Assembly (NCBI GenBank): GCA_027307165.1
Contig: DAHUXM010000021.1
Coordinates: 363,337 to 427,336, forward strand
From: Gemmatimonadota bacterium
GTDB lineage: Bacteria; Gemmatimonadota; Gemmatimonadetes; Gemmatimonadales; Gemmatimonadaceae
Reading direction: 5' to 3'
Length of the DNA: 64,000 nt
The notes under the pieces are model-generated. The model worked only from the letters and a program-made list of their open reading frames with translations, was not told the DNA's origin and did no database searches. Every line of letters begins with the position of its first letter. Position 1 is the first letter of the stretch. Position numbers and translations under genes: made by a program. Positions 45,645 through 56,657 of the stretch are shown here, in pieces.

Positions 45645-47362
45645 TAGCGCCGCCCCCGAATGATGACACCGAGCGAGTCGAATGCTGATCCGAAAGCGCG
45701 CAGATCACCCGAGTCCAGAGTCGCGCGCATGCGCTCGTAGATCCGTCCCACGTTTTCGCGGAAGAGCTGATCTTCTACAGATGATCCGGTAGGTACCACG
45801 GGGGGGACCGGAAGCGGCGTTATCATGTCGCGCGGCACGCCAGGCATGATGTAACTGCCAGGATGAGCGTTGAACCAGGCGCGCGCAACGGGATCCAGCG
45901 CGGAGTCGGGAACGATAATAGTGGCTGCAGTGCCGCCACTTACGTACGCCGTTGCCGCGTGATGTCTGTAGGTGAGGCGCGTCCCGTACATGGAGTGCGG
46001 TGCACTGAGCGGATACGTCTGGCTGACGGTATAGAGGTCGACCACCCACAGCACGCCGCGCGACGTGGGAATCGCACCAATGCTACCCGACAGCGCGAAT
46101 ACGGGAGCGAGCGCGGCAACTCTGCTCTTGATGTCGCGCTCGCGAATGAATGCCGCATTCGACGGAATTGCGCCGGACATGAGCCGCGGATTCTGCTCCG
46201 ACCACGCATGCATCAGACGTGCGAACCCGTCGCCGAGTCTTGGCGCAGTGATCATGCGTGGGACGTCGGGCACGACGGCGGCGCCTCGGGCACCGGGAAA
46301 GACCACGTCGACAAGCGCGCCCCGGATCTGCATCTGCCCCGCGTTCGCGAGCAGTGTCGAGTCGGCGAGGTACCTCATCGAGGGCGGGATGGGCTCGTGG
46401 GGAAACGCGCGCGCATCGAAGTCGGACCGTGTTTCGCTGTACGGCCGCTCCATCGCTGCATTCGCGGGCGACGCTGCCGTTCGCGCGGAGATCCATGGCC
46501 CCACGATCTGGGCTGCAATCGTGCCGACTATGATTACGGTGACGCTGGCAAATGCAGTCACGGTCTGGCCCATCCATCCTGCAACGAGCAGCACGACAGC
46601 CGCCCCGAGTGTGACGAGCGAGAGCGCAAGATCGCTCGGGATCAACCAGACGTGATCGATCCGCGTGAGTAGTCCGTCCGGCCCGCTGCCCTGAATCAGT
46701 TCACGAAAAGCGTCGAGTCGAAAGCCCCAGGCCGCGAACAGCAGAAGGATCGCGCCGAGGACCGTGATGTGCCGGCGCGCGTACGGCGTGACGTGAACGC
46801 CGCGAGAATCCCAGCTCAGGCTTGGTGTGAGCGCGTACAGCCCAACCACGACGATCGCGGTCATGGCGAACAGCGCAAGGCACCACTGGTATGCCTCCGT
46901 CTCGAGCGGAAGCCATGTAACAAAGTGGCTGAGATCGAGCGTGAAGTAAGGATCTGTCTCGGCGAAGCTGACGTTGGAACGCCATAGCGCGAGTGTCGTC
47001 CACGACGGCAATGCAACGAGGCTCACTGCCGTAATGCCCAGGCTCACCGCCGCAGTCAGCGCGCGCAACCTCGTTGACGGCACTTCCTCGCCGAACTCGA
47101 CGTTGCCGAGCCGTTTCGGGACTATCAACGCGGCCACCGATTTGCGCACTGCGGATACGTTGATCCATGTGAAGGCGATCCCGACGACGAGCGCGCAGCC
47201 ATACAGCCACAGGACGTTGGAGACGTGCGCGCCCCACACCGACAGCGCGCCGAGATTGGCGAACCACTCCTGGTCGGAGTAGACGATCGCCGCGGCGCGG
47301 CCGGCGAGAAGGATCGCCGCGGCCAGGGCGATGGCGGCGCTGAGCCGCTGGCCGCGCGTCAC
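45644..47362 (-). CDS. UPF0182-like membrane protein, short form
   Basis: The 572-residue protein has about seven hydrophobic helices in the first 290 residues, then a large extracytoplasmic domain. Its C-terminal half matches the UPF0182 pattern in SQTYPLSAPHSMYGTRLTYR and AWFNAHPGSYIMPG. Usual members have about 900 residues, so this one is short; the loss seems to be within the soluble domain. The family has no known function. It starts with GTG at 47362, two bases after the pmm stop codon's partner frame, and is packed against arcC. Confidence 0.72.
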   Translation of the reverse strand: MTRGQRLSAAIALAAAILLAGRAAAIVYSDQEWFANLGALSVWGAHVSNVLWLYGCALVVGIAFTWINVSAVRKSVAALIVPKRLGNVEFGEEVPSTRLRALTAAVSLGITAVSLVALPSWTTLALWRSNVSFAETDPYFTLDLSHFVTWLPLETEAYQWCLALFAMTAIVVVGLYALTPSLSWDSRGVHVTPYARRHITVLGAILLLFAAWGFRLDAFRELIQGSGPDGLLTRIDHVWLIPSDLALSLVTLGAAVVLLVAGWMGQTVTAFASVTVIIVGTIAAQIVGPWISARTAASPANAAMERPYSETRSDFDARAFPHEPIPPSMRYLADSTLLANAGQMQIRGALVDVVFPGARGAAVVPDVPRMITAPRLGDGFARLMHAWSEQNPRLMSGAIPSNAAFIRERDIKSRVAALAPVFALSGSIGAIPTSRGVLWVVDLYTVSQTYPLSAPHSMYGTRLTYRHHAATAYVSGGTAATIIVPDSALDPVARAWFNAHPGSYIMPGVPRDMITPLPVPPVVPTGSSVEDQLFRENVGRIYERMRATLDSGDLRAFGSAFDSLGVIIRGRR

Positions 47363-47363
47363 G

Positions 47364-48728
47364 TTAGATCTGAACGCCGTGCTGCGTGAGCCATCCCTCT
47401 ATCTCTGCGCGAATCGCATCCAGCTGATCACGGGTCCGCGCCTCGAACCGGAGCACGATCACCGGCTGGGTGTTCGACGCGCGGATGAGCCCCCATCCGT
47501 CAGGATACTGGATTCGCACTCCATCGACGTCGATCGTGGTGTATCTGGCACTGAAGTACTTCACGGCGTCGCTCACGATTCCGAACTTCGTGTCGTCGGA
47601 GCACGTGACTCGAATCTCGGGAGTCGACACGAAACGCGGAACGTCGGCGAGCAGTTCGTCAATCGACCTGCCGGCGTCTGCAACGATCCTGAGCAGTCGG
47701 GCGGCGCCGTACAGAGCGTCGTCGAAACCGTACCAACCTTCATCAAAGTACATGTGCCCGGACATCTCGCCCGCGAGCGGTGCGTGCATCTCGTGCATCT
47801 TCTCTTCGATGAGCGAGTGCCCGGTCTTCCACATCACCGGTATGCCGCCGGCTTTCTGAATCGCATCGGGCAGCGCCTGGGAGCATTTCACGTCGAAGAT
47901 TATCGGTGCGTTCGTCACACGAGCGAGGACATCGCGCGCATACAGAAGCAGCAGATAATCTCCCCAGATGACGTCGCCATTCCGCTGAACGACGCCGATC
48001 CGGTCAGCGTCGCCGTCGAACGCCACACCGAAATCGTAGCCGCCCTTGTACATCTCGTTGATGAGATCCTCGAGATTCTCCGGAACGGTCGGGTCCGCAT
48101 GGTGATTGGGGAACGTACCGTCACTCTCGCAGAACATGCACGTGACGTCGACACCGAGCTTTGCGAACAGCTTTGGTGCGACGAGGCCACCGACGCCGTT
48201 ACCGGCATCGACTGCGATCCGAAGTGGACGCGAGATCTTGCCGATCCGGCCGACTACATCGTCGATGTAGCGATCGATCACCGCTTCATCGCGCCTGCTG
48301 CCCTTCCCTTCGGGGAAAATTCCAGCGACAGCGAGCTGGTAAATGCGTTGAATGTCGTTGCCGTAAATCGACGCCTTACCGATGCCGAGCTTGAATCCGT
48401 TGTACTCCGGCGGGTTGTGCGATCCGGTGATCTGGATACCAGCGATGACGTCGAGATTGTGCTGCGTCCAGTAGGCCACCGGAGTCGGAACGACGCCGAT
48501 GTCCACGACCGCGATACCGCTCTCGATGAGGCCCGCAATCAGGGCGTCGTGGAGACCATCGCCGCTGGGTCGGTTGTCGCGCCCAACCGCGACGGATCCC
48601 TTGACTCCGCGCTCCTGCAGTAGTGCCGCGAACGCGCGTCCAACCACGCGCGCGACGTCTGGTGTCAGCTCTGTCCCTGTAATTCCACGAATGTCGTACT
48701 CGCGAAAGATGTCGCGAACGAGATTCAC
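47364..48728 (-). CDS. manB: Phosphomannomutase/phosphoglucomutase
   Basis: The 454-residue alpha-D-phosphohexomutase moves phosphate between C1 and C6 of glucose or mannose, feeding surface glycans. It has the phosphoserine loop TGSHNPPEYN (Ser103), the metal loop DGDADRIG, the sugar-binding GEMSGHMYF and the phosphate-binding RASNTQPVIVLRFEA near the end. I chose GTG at 48728, overlapping the nuoN stop as GTGA; the long frame to 49139 is a shadow. Confidence 0.95.
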   Translation of the reverse strand: MNLVRDIFREYDIRGITGTELTPDVARVVGRAFAALLQERGVKGSVAVGRDNRPSGDGLHDALIAGLIESGIAVVDIGVVPTPVAYWTQHNLDVIAGIQITGSHNPPEYNGFKLGIGKASIYGNDIQRIYQLAVAGIFPEGKGSRRDEAVIDRYIDDVVGRIGKISRPLRIAVDAGNGVGGLVAPKLFAKLGVDVTCMFCESDGTFPNHHADPTVPENLEDLINEMYKGGYDFGVAFDGDADRIGVVQRNGDVIWGDYLLLLYARDVLARVTNAPIIFDVKCSQALPDAIQKAGGIPVMWKTGHSLIEEKMHEMHAPLAGEMSGHMYFDEGWYGFDDALYGAARLLRIVADAGRSIDELLADVPRFVSTPEIRVTCSDDTKFGIVSDAVKYFSARYTTIDVDGVRIQYPDGWGLIRASNTQPVIVLRFEARTRDQLDAIRAEIEGWLTQHGVQI

Positions 48729-50248
48729 CGGGGCACGACCTGGCTCACTTGTGGAGTCGGCGCACGCAGGTACGATCCCTTGCCTTGTGTCAGACTCACG
48801 AGCGCGTTGGGATAGACGCCGAGGAAAAGAAGAATGACGGTGGACAGTCCGATTACCCAGCGCGTGGCGGCTCCCACGCTGCGTGGATCGCTGACCGTAT
48901 TCACCTCGCGCCGCGGCTTCATGAACATTACGAGAACCACATACATGTAGTAGCCGGCCGATATGACACTGGTGAGCACCAGCAGCACCGCGAGACGCGT
49001 CTGCGGCTCGGGCGCATACAGCGCGGACTGAATCACGTACCACTTGGCGAAGAAGCCGGCCCCGCCAAAGATCGGAAAGCCGAGCAGCGACAACATGCAG
49101 ACGGCCATCGAGACGCTGAGCCACGGACGCACGGTCCACAATCCCGCGTAATCATCCACGTTGAGATACGGCTCGCCGCTCTGGCCGAGCGCGACCACGA
49201 CGCCAAAGGCGCCGAATGTGGCAAGCGTATACGCAACTATGTAGAAGAGGAATGCCGAGCTTCCAAGTGCCTGTCCGGAGGCGAGCACGACGAGTATGTA
49301 TCCCGCATGGGCGATGCTGGAGTAGGCCAGCAGCCGCTTGATGTCCTTCGACGCAAGCGCAATCAGATTACCGACGACCATCGTGATCGCGGCAAGCCAC
49401 CATACTGCGACGTGCCAGCTCGGGATCTCGCCCGCAAAGGCTTCGAGGAATACACGCAGGAAGGCAGCAAACGCGGCGGCCTTGACGGCCGCTGCCATGT
49501 ACGCAGTGATCGGTGTCGGTGCACCCTCATAGACGTCCGGCGCCCACATGTGAAACGGCGCGAGTGCGACCTTGAAGCCAAAACCGATCAGCATGAGGCC
49601 GATGCCAGTCAGAAGCATCGGCGCCGACATGATCTGGTGCGCCGCGACGCGCTCGCCGATCAGCGTGAGACTGGTCGTTCCGGTGGCGCCGTACACCAGC
49701 GCGATTCCATAAAGCAGGAAGCCGGTCGAGAATGCGCCGAGCAGGAAGTACTTGATCGCGCCCTCGGCGGATTTCTCGCTGCGGCGATTCATGCCTGTGA
49801 GGATGTAAACCGCAATCGACATCAGCTCGATGCCGAGGAAGACGATCGTGAGATCGCGCGCGGCGGCGAGTATCATCATGCCCGACGTCGCAAAGATGAC
49901 GAGGACGTGCGACTCGGCAGGAAGAATTCCTTCCCGCGTGTTGTAATCGAGTCCGAGTGCGATCGTACCGGCAGTGGCAGCGAGCAGGACGAGATCGACG
50001 ATCCAGCGGAAGTTGTCGACCGCTATCACCCCGGAACCGGCTGTCGCGTGCACCGCCATGAAATACACGACGAAGACGGCGGACACTATGCACACACCGA
50101 TCGCGGCCGTGCCAACCCGGCGCTGCCGCTCCACCGATTCAGTGCCCCATGCAGAGACAAGCATCAGAACCATGCCGCCGACCATCATGATGATGTCGGG
50201 GGTGAGCGCTGCGATCAGCTGCATCGATTGCGAAAGATCGAACGCCAC
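48725..50248 (-). CDS. nuoN: NADH-quinone oxidoreductase subunit N
   Basis: One of three antiporter-like proton-pumping subunits of complex I. The 507-residue protein has about 14 hydrophobic helices with the conserved ELMSIAVYIL, KYFLLGAFSTGFLLYG and PFHMWAPDVYEGAPTPITAY segments, including the buried Lys. GTG start with GGAG upstream, three bases after nuoM. Confidence 0.97.
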   Translation of the reverse strand: MAFDLSQSMQLIAALTPDIIMMVGGMVLMLVSAWGTESVERQRRVGTAAIGVCIVSAVFVVYFMAVHATAGSGVIAVDNFRWIVDLVLLAATAGTIALGLDYNTREGILPAESHVLVIFATSGMMILAAARDLTIVFLGIELMSIAVYILTGMNRRSEKSAEGAIKYFLLGAFSTGFLLYGIALVYGATGTTSLTLIGERVAAHQIMSAPMLLTGIGLMLIGFGFKVALAPFHMWAPDVYEGAPTPITAYMAAAVKAAAFAAFLRVFLEAFAGEIPSWHVAVWWLAAITMVVGNLIALASKDIKRLLAYSSIAHAGYILVVLASGQALGSSAFLFYIVAYTLATFGAFGVVVALGQSGEPYLNVDDYAGLWTVRPWLSVSMAVCMLSLLGFPIFGGAGFFAKWYVIQSALYAPEPQTRLAVLLVLTSVISAGYYMYVVLVMFMKPRREVNTVSDPRSVGAATRWVIGLSTVILLFLGVYPNALVSLTQGKGSYLRAPTPQVSQVVPR

Positions 50249-50251
50249 TTG

Positions 50252-51841
50252 CTATTCTCCGCCCGGAAGGGCTGCTGTCTGCGACTCCGAGAGCGCCGCA
50301 TTTGTCTGTACGGTACGAACGACCTTCTCAGCCGATGCTTCCATGCGCCGCAGCACTGGTGCGGGATAGACACCCAGCCAGATGATGCAGGCGAACAACG
50401 GAACGAGCAGCCCGATCTCACGCCAGTTCAGATCCGGCATGTGCTCGTTCTGCGGCTTGTCCAGCTTGCCGAACAGAATGCGCTGTATGGCCCAGAGCAG
50501 ATAGCAGGCGGCGAAAATCACACCGGTCGTCGCGATCGCGGCGAAGATGGGATATGTCCGGAAGGCTCCGAGCAGCACGAGGAACTCGCCGACGAAGCCG
50601 TTGAGACCGGGCAAACCAATGCTGCTGAACGAAACCAGCGTAAGCGCGGCGGCGAACATCGGCACCACTCTCGCAATCCCGCCGTAATCCGCGAGCATGC
50701 GCGTGTGGCGCCGCTCGTACATCATGCCGATCAGGAGGAAGAGTGCTCCGGTCGAGATTCCGTGATTGATCATTACGAGCATCGCACCCTGCACGCTCTG
50801 CACTGTCAGTGCGAAGATGCCGAGCATCACGAAGCCAAGGTGACTGACCGATGAATAAGCAACCAGCTTCTTGAAGTCCGGCTGAACCATCGCGACCAGT
50901 GCGCCGTAGATGATTCCTATCACCGCGAGCGTCAGTATGATCGCTCGCACGGTTGGATTCATCGCCGAGCCGGGGAACAAAGGCAGCGCGAAGCGCAGGA
51001 AGCCGAAGGTCCCCATCTTGAGCATGATGCCGGCAAGAATCACGGAGCCTGCGGTCGGCGCTTCGGTATGCGCGTCGGGCAACCACGTATGGAATGGAAA
51101 GACCGGCACCTTGATCGCAAACGCGAGGAAGAACGCGCCGAACAGCCAGAGCGCAGTCACAGGCGTGAGAGCGCCCGACGCCAGCATCGCGTCATAGCTG
51201 AAATTCGGGATCCCCGTCAGTGCGTCGCGATTGTGAATTCCGAGGTAGATGATCGCCACGAGCATGAGCAGCGATCCTACCATCGTGTAGATGAAGAACT
51301 TGAGACTGGCGTACACTCTTCGCTGACCGCCCCAGATGCCGATGATGAAGTACATCGGAATCAGCATCACTTCCCACATCACGTAGAACAGGAGCAGATC
51401 GCGCGCGAGAAACACGCCGAGCATTCCGGAGGTGAGTATGAGGAGGAAGGCCAGATAAGCGTGAACTCTGGTCTTGACAGCGGTCCATCCGCCGAGCACC
51501 GCGAGCGGCATCGTGAGCGTGGTGAGCAGCACGAGCATGAGCGATATGCCGTCGACGCCCAGTGAGAAGCGCGCTCCCCACGAAGGGATCCACGCGTAGT
51601 CCACACCGGCCTGCCAGCCGGCGACTCCGGGGACGAACGACCACCAGAGTCCGCACGAAACGACGAACTCGATGATGAGGGTCCAGACCGCTATGTGTCG
51701 TGCGGGCTCCGCATTCGCGTCGGCATCGTCGCGGTGTGCACCGCCCTGCGCCCACACCAGCAGCGCGCCGACGAGCGGAATGATCAGCAGAGCCGGAAGG
51801 ATCCACGAGTTGTAGTGGATGCCGTTGAGGAAGTCTGTCAT
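50252..51841 (-). CDS. nuoM: NADH-quinone oxidoreductase subunit M
   Basis: The second antiporter-like subunit, 529 residues. WEVMLIPMYFIIGIWGGQRR, LPDAHTEAPTAGSVILAGI and KLVAYSSVSHLGFV are typical. ATG start, nine bases after nuoL; nuoN follows after three bases. Confidence 0.97.
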   Translation of the reverse strand: MTDFLNGIHYNSWILPALLIIPLVGALLVWAQGGAHRDDADANAEPARHIAVWTLIIEFVVSCGLWWSFVPGVAGWQAGVDYAWIPSWGARFSLGVDGISLMLVLLTTLTMPLAVLGGWTAVKTRVHAYLAFLLILTSGMLGVFLARDLLLFYVMWEVMLIPMYFIIGIWGGQRRVYASLKFFIYTMVGSLLMLVAIIYLGIHNRDALTGIPNFSYDAMLASGALTPVTALWLFGAFFLAFAIKVPVFPFHTWLPDAHTEAPTAGSVILAGIMLKMGTFGFLRFALPLFPGSAMNPTVRAIILTLAVIGIIYGALVAMVQPDFKKLVAYSSVSHLGFVMLGIFALTVQSVQGAMLVMINHGISTGALFLLIGMMYERRHTRMLADYGGIARVVPMFAAALTLVSFSSIGLPGLNGFVGEFLVLLGAFRTYPIFAAIATTGVIFAACYLLWAIQRILFGKLDKPQNEHMPDLNWREIGLLVPLFACIIWLGVYPAPVLRRMEASAEKVVRTVQTNAALSESQTAALPGGE

Positions 51842-51850
51842 TCGCTCGTC

Positions 51851-54046
51851 TTACCTGAAGGAGAAGGCACTGAGTACAACGATGGCTCCGACGACGATGG
51901 CCCAGGCGTACACGCCAGTGCTTCCGGTCTGTATGCGCGCGCCGATCCAGCCAAGTCCGCGCGCAAGCGCCGCGGATCCGTTTACGAAGAGATTGTCGAT
52001 GATGCCCGCGTCGAGACCGCGCCAGAACACGTTCTTGGAAAGCCCGTACACGGGGCGCACGATCGCGTCGTCGTACGCCTCGTCGACATAGTACTTGTTG
52101 GCGAGGACCTTCTCGAATCCATGCTCCGCTGGCGACTGCGCCTTCGGTACCAGAGACGCCGGCTTGAGTGCGAGTACTGCGACGGCGATTCCAAGCACTG
52201 CGATCACGATTGCTGCGCCGATGAGCGCAGCTTCAGTGCTGTGCGATGCTTCGAGCGCCACCCCGTTGGTCACAGTGCGTGTCGCAGCACCAACGACGGG
52301 CTCGAGCCAGTGATCCAGTCCGCCGACAGGCCCGAGGAACGACATGATCGAGGGAAGATTCAACCAGCCGCCGGCCAGACTGAGTGCGCCGAGCACCACG
52401 AGGGGTCCGGTCATCAACCACGGCGCTTCGTGCATGTGCCGCTGCTCATCCGCCGTCGCCCTGCTCGGCCCGTGGAATGTGTAGAGCATGAGGCGCGTCA
52501 TGTATATCGCCGTGAGGAAGGCGCCTGCCAGGCCGATCACGTAGACGGCGAGTAGAACTGTGTGGCCGGACATCCCGAGCCACGTGGCGTTCGTCAGCAC
52601 GGAATCGCCGGCGTGCTCGTACACGGATCCGAGAATCGAATCCTTGGAGAAGAATCCGGCGAACGGCGGGATTCCGGAAATTGCAAGCGTCGCGATCCAC
52701 ATGACGATCCAGGTAATCGGCATCGCCTTGCGCATACCGCCCATGTTGCGCATGTCCTGCGCATCGTCGTGACTGCCGCTGTGATGATATGCAGCGTGCA
52801 TCACGTGGATCACCGAGCCGGCGCCCAGGAACAGCAGTGCCTTGAAGAAGGCATGCGTCGCGAGGTGAAAGATACCGGCCGTATATGCACCGACGCCCAC
52901 GCCGACGAACATGTAGCCCAGCTGTGAGATGGTGGAGTACGCCAGAACCTTCTTTATGTCCCACTGCTTCATCGCGATCGTCGCGGCGAAGAGTGCGGTG
53001 ACAGCGCCAACCACGGCAACCGTGATCGATGCGATCGGCGACATGGCGAAGAGGAACGAGCTGCGAACTATGAGATAGACGCCGGCGGTAACCATCGTCG
53101 CCGCGTGGATGAGCGCGGAGACCGGCGTCGGGCCGGCCATGGCATCCGGCAGCCAGACGTACAACGGCAGCTGCGCGCTCTTGCCCGTGCAGCCGAGGAA
53201 CAGGAAGAGACAGATGGTGGTGACCAGCGCACCGCCAAATGGCAGTCCGGCGGCACCAGCCGCAACGCCAGTGAAGTCGAGCGTTCCGAGATTCGCGAAG
53301 ATCATGAACATCGCGATGAGCACGCCGACGTCACCGATTCGGTTGACGATGAATGCCTTGAGGCCCGCGGATGCGTTCGCGTTGTCGGTAAACCAGAATC
53401 CAATCAGCAGATAGGAGCAGAGTCCGACGCCTTCCCAGCCGACGAATAGAATCGGGTAGTTGGCGCCGAGCACCAGCATCAGCATGAAGAAGACGAACAG
53501 GTTCAGATACGCAAAGAATCGCGCGAACCCCGGATCGTCGCTCATGTAGCCGACGCTGAATATGTGGATCAGCGCACCGACGCCCGTAATGATGAGGACC
53601 ATCACCATCGACAGCTGATCCAGCTGGAACGCCATGTCGATCCTGAGATCGCCGACCGGCATCCAGCTCCAGTAACGCTGAATGAACGGCGCCGACATGT
53701 CGACACCGCGCATTGCAAGGAAGATCGAGGCAGCCAGCAGGAACGAGAGTATGAGAACACCCGGACCGATGATCGCCGTGAGTGCGCGGAACCTGGGCAC
53801 TGCCTGGGCGTGCGAATCGCCGCCGTGCGAATGGGATGCCTGGTCCGACGCTGCCGGCGAGGCGTCGTGGTCGTCGTGGCCCATATCCGGATCGGACGGA
53901 CCGACGTGCGAACTCCCCAGAATGCTGAGGGCGCCGTTGATGAAGAAGCCAAGCAGCGGAAGAACCGGGAGCAGCCACATCCACGCGGCGATGGTTCCGG
54001 CCAACGGGTGACTGCTCGATAGAGCCATACTTTGCGCTTGTATCAC
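51851..54046 (-). CDS. nuoL: NADH-quinone oxidoreductase subunit L
   Basis: The largest pump subunit, 731 residues, with the [20 protein letters not shown] and [14 protein letters not shown] signatures and the C-terminal extension that forms the lateral helix. A His/Asp-rich loop (residues about 55-80, [20 protein letters not shown]) between the first helices is not usual and could bind metal. It starts with GTG at 54046, overlapping the nuoK stop as GTGA; an ATG at 54028 is possible. Confidence 0.97.
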   Translation of the reverse strand: MIQAQSMALSSSHPLAGTIAAWMWLLPVLPLLGFFINGALSILGSSHVGPSDPDMGHDDHDASPAASDQASHSHGGDSHAQAVPRFRALTAIIGPGVLILSFLLAASIFLAMRGVDMSAPFIQRYWSWMPVGDLRIDMAFQLDQLSMVMVLIITGVGALIHIFSVGYMSDDPGFARFFAYLNLFVFFMLMLVLGANYPILFVGWEGVGLCSYLLIGFWFTDNANASAGLKAFIVNRIGDVGVLIAMFMIFANLGTLDFTGVAAGAAGLPFGGALVTTICLFLFLGCTGKSAQLPLYVWLPDAMAGPTPVSALIHAATMVTAGVYLIVRSSFLFAMSPIASITVAVVGAVTALFAATIAMKQWDIKKVLAYSTISQLGYMFVGVGVGAYTAGIFHLATHAFFKALLFLGAGSVIHVMHAAYHHSGSHDDAQDMRNMGGMRKAMPITWIVMWIATLAISGIPPFAGFFSKDSILGSVYEHAGDSVLTNATWLGMSGHTVLLAVYVIGLAGAFLTAIYMTRLMLYTFHGPSRATADEQRHMHEAPWLMTGPLVVLGALSLAGGWLNLPSIMSFLGPVGGLDHWLEPVVGAATRTVTNGVALEASHSTEAALIGAAIVIAVLGIAVAVLALKPASLVPKAQSPAEHGFEKVLANKYYVDEAYDDAIVRPVYGLSKNVFWRGLDAGIIDNLFVNGSAALARGLGWIGARIQTGSTGVYAWAIVVGAIVVLSAFSFR

Positions 54047-54336
54047 CCTTTCATCACGTTGATGTTACGAAGGTCGACCGTCTGTCTGTGACGGAAGATC
54101 GATATGATGATGGCCAGTCCCACAGCTGCTTCCGCGGCGGCGACGGTCATCACGAAGAGCACGAATACCTGCCCGCCCATTCCGTAATAACGGGAGAGGG
54201 CGACGAAGGTAAGGTTCACGGCATTGAGCATCAGCTCGACGCACATGAAGATGATGATCGCGTTCCGGCGGGTAAGAACACCCACCACACCGATCACGAA
54301 CAGTATCGCGGAAAGACCGAGCGACTCAGCGAGCAC
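54043..54336 (-). CDS. nuoK: NADH-quinone oxidoreductase subunit K
   Basis: The 97-residue three-helix subunit with the conserved Glu in [12 protein letters not shown] and in [14 protein letters not shown] start, overlapping nuoJ by 11 bases. Confidence 0.97.
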   Translation of the reverse strand: MLAESLGLSAILFVIGVVGVLTRRNAIIIFMCVELMLNAVNLTFVALSRYYGMGGQVFVLFVMTVAAAEAAVGLAIIISIFRHRQTVDLRNINVMKG

Positions 54337-54883
54337 TAGACGACTCCTTGCGTCCGAGTATCACGGCACCCGCGATCGCGACGAGTAGCAGGACGCTGGT
54401 CAACTCGAATGCGAGCGAATAGTCGCGATACAACGGCCGCGCCACGGCGCCCACCGCGCCATACGTAGCAAGCTGCTGGCTCAGGAAGTCACGCGCCACG
54501 ACATACTTTCCGGACGGGATGCCCGTTCGCGTGAGAACGCCGACTTCGGCGATCAGGATCAGTCCGACGAATCCCGCGAGAAGCTTTCCCCCGATGCCGC
54601 GAACGTCGGTGATGTCGGAAGCCTCGCCGAGATTGAGCAGCATTATCACGAAGAGGAAGATCACCATTATCGCACCGGCATACAGCAGCACCTGCATCGC
54701 GGCGATGAACTGCGCGTCGAGCATCACGTATTCCGCCGCAAGACAGAACATCGTGACGATGAGCCACATCGCCGCCGCAACGGGGCTCCGCCGCGTCACG
54801 AATGTCACCGCGGACACGATTGCGATTATTCCGAAAAGGTAGAAGTGGAACTGGTAGAAGAGGCCGAAGTTATCCATGCTCAT
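54326..54883 (-). CDS. nuoJ: NADH-quinone oxidoreductase subunit J
   Basis: The 185-residue membrane subunit with [20 protein letters not shown], the hallmark helix of NuoJ. ATG overlaps the nuoI stop as ATGA-type. Confidence 0.96.
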   Translation of the reverse strand: MSMDNFGLFYQFHFYLFGIIAIVSAVTFVTRRSPVAAAMWLIVTMFCLAAEYVMLDAQFIAAMQVLLYAGAIMVIFLFVIMLLNLGEASDITDVRGIGGKLLAGFVGLILIAEVGVLTRTGIPSGKYVVARDFLSQQLATYGAVGAVARPLYRDYSLAFELTSVLLLVAIAGAVILGRKESSSAR

Positions 54884-55374
54884 TCGCCCCTGGGATCGGT
54901 GGCATCCCAGAGCGTGGAGACGGGATGCGTCTGCGCCATCAATCTTTCCAGATCGTAGACGTGCCCTTCTCTGCTGTACTCCGAATTTTCGTAGTGCTGC
55001 CCCACGTGGATCGCGTCTTCAGGGCACACTTCCTGGCAGTAGCCGCAGAATATGCAACGAAATTCGTCGATCTCGAACACGAGCGGATAACGGTTGCCGT
55101 TCTCGTCCTCGCCTGGCACCAGTTTGATGCAGTTGGACGGGCAGACGCTCGGACAAAGGCCGCATGCGACGCAGCGCGCCTTGCCATCTTCCTTGGTGAG
55201 CATTCTGTGAGTCCCGCGCCAGCGGGGCGACAACTCCCACCTTTGCTCGGGGTACTGAATGGTCACCTTCGGCTCGAACATCTGCTTCAGCGTCGACGCC
55301 ATGCCCTGAAGCGTTGCCTTGACGTAGCTCGTCTGCTCGACGTGCCGGCTGACCCGCTTGACGGTTATCGCCAT
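54880..55374 (-). CDS. nuoI: NADH-quinone oxidoreductase subunit I
   Basis: The 164-residue ferredoxin-like subunit holds two 4Fe-4S clusters: CVACGLCPSVCP at about residue 68 and CIFCGYCQEVCP at about 107. I chose the ATG at 55374, which shares bases with the nuoH stop (TAATG); the frame to 55788 is a shadow of nuoH. Confidence 0.97.
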   Translation of the reverse strand: MAITVKRVSRHVEQTSYVKATLQGMASTLKQMFEPKVTIQYPEQRWELSPRWRGTHRMLTKEDGKARCVACGLCPSVCPSNCIKLVPGEDENGNRYPLVFEIDEFRCIFCGYCQEVCPEDAIHVGQHYENSEYSREGHVYDLERLMAQTHPVSTLWDATDPRGE

Positions 55375-56657
55375 TATTTCCCTGCTCCTTCGGTGACTGC
55401 CCGGCTTGCGCTGCGTGCACGTAGCCGGACTATGCGGGCCTGCTGCGCGCGCCCATATGCAGGACTTACGATGCGCCCTTCGTCGACCATGACGAAGAGC
55501 AGCAGCAGGATGCAGATGTTCTCCATCAGCAGAATGAAGCTGTGCACGGGTCCGGGATGGATGCCGATTGCCTGCAGGACGAGCAGTGTCGTCGCGAGCA
55601 CCGCGATGTATCCCAGCGCCACTGGCAGCATCACGCGCCACCCGAGTGACATGAGCTGGTCGTAACGGAAGCGAGGCAGAGTCCAGCGGATCCAGATGAA
55701 GACGAATACGAAGAAGCCCGTCTTGGTGAGGAAGCAGCCGAGCGTGAGGATCGTCTTGAGAACTGTATACGGCGCAGCGTTGTCCCATCCGGTGAACGGA
55801 ATGTCCCAGCCGCCGAGGAACAGCGTCGCCATCAGAGCGCCCGCGGTCACCATGTTCGCGTACTCGGCGATGAAGAACAACGAGAACTTCATCGCGCTGT
55901 ATTCGGTGTGGTAACCGGCGATCAGCTCCGATTCAGCTTCGGGCAGGTCGAACGGCACTCGATTGTTCTCGGCAAGCGCAGCGACGAAGAATACGACGAA
56001 CGCGGTTGTGAGATTCAGCACGTTCCACATGCTGTGCGACTGCTGTCGGATGATCTCACTCATCGTGACGTTGCCGGCGAGCAGAATGATCGGAATCGTG
56101 GACATTCCGAGTGCGACTTCGTAGGAGACCATCTGCGCGCTCGATCGCAGCCCGCCCAGGAATGAATACTTGTTATTCGAAGCCCAGCCGGCGAGGACGA
56201 TGCCGTACACACCAAGCGACGCGATGGCGAGAATGAACAGGAAACCGACGGGGAGATCCGCAACTACGAGATCGACCCGTCCCCACGGCGTCGGGAGCGG
56301 CGATCCAAACGGGATGACGCACCAGACCAGCATCGCAGGGACAAACGACAGGGCCGGCGCAATGCTGAACAGCGGATGCGACGCATTCCCCGGCTCGGTC
56401 TCCTCCTTCATGAAATTCTTCACGCCGTCCGCAGCTGGCTGAAGCCAGCCGCCCCGTCCGCCGACGCGATTCGGCCCATGACGACCCTGAATCCAGGCGG
56501 AGATCTTTCGTTCCGCGAGGGTGAGCAGTGCCGCCGACAGCATGTAGATCGTGAAGACGATGATCAGCTTGATGATCGAGAATACGATGTACGTGGTGTA
56601 GCCCGTGATCGGCGCCTGCCGATCGACCACCTGGAGCAGCGCGTGCACTGGAATCAC
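55374..56657 (-). CDS. nuoH: NADH-quinone oxidoreductase subunit H
   Basis: The 427-residue membrane subunit forms part of the quinone site. AERKISAWIQGRHGPNRVGG and NRVPFDLPEAESELIAGYH are diagnostic. It has an extra basic tail of about 30 residues after the last helix. GTG at 56657 overlaps the nuoG stop as GTGA; the upstream frame to 56816 is a shadow. Confidence 0.97.
   Translation of the reverse strand: MIPVHALLQVVDRQAPITGYTTYIVFSIIKLIIVFTIYMLSAALLTLAERKISAWIQGRHGPNRVGGRGGWLQPAADGVKNFMKEETEPGNASHPLFSIAPALSFVPAMLVWCVIPFGSPLPTPWGRVDLVVADLPVGFLFILAIASLGVYGIVLAGWASNNKYSFLGGLRSSAQMVSYEVALGMSTIPIILLAGNVTMSEIIRQQSHSMWNVLNLTTAFVVFFVAALAENNRVPFDLPEAESELIAGYHTEYSAMKFSLFFIAEYANMVTAGALMATLFLGGWDIPFTGWDNAAPYTVLKTILTLGCFLTKTGFFVFVFIWIRWTLPRFRYDQLMSLGWRVMLPVALGYIAVLATTLLVLQAIGIHPGPVHSFILLMENICILLLLFVMVDEGRIVSPAYGRAQQARIVRLRARSASRAVTEGAGK

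Noticed and set aside
48749..50854. 701-codon open frame opposite nuoN and nuoM
   Set aside because: It is a GC-driven shadow: the product is rich in Arg, His, Glu and Asp and has no domain, while the other strand encodes clear complex I subunits.
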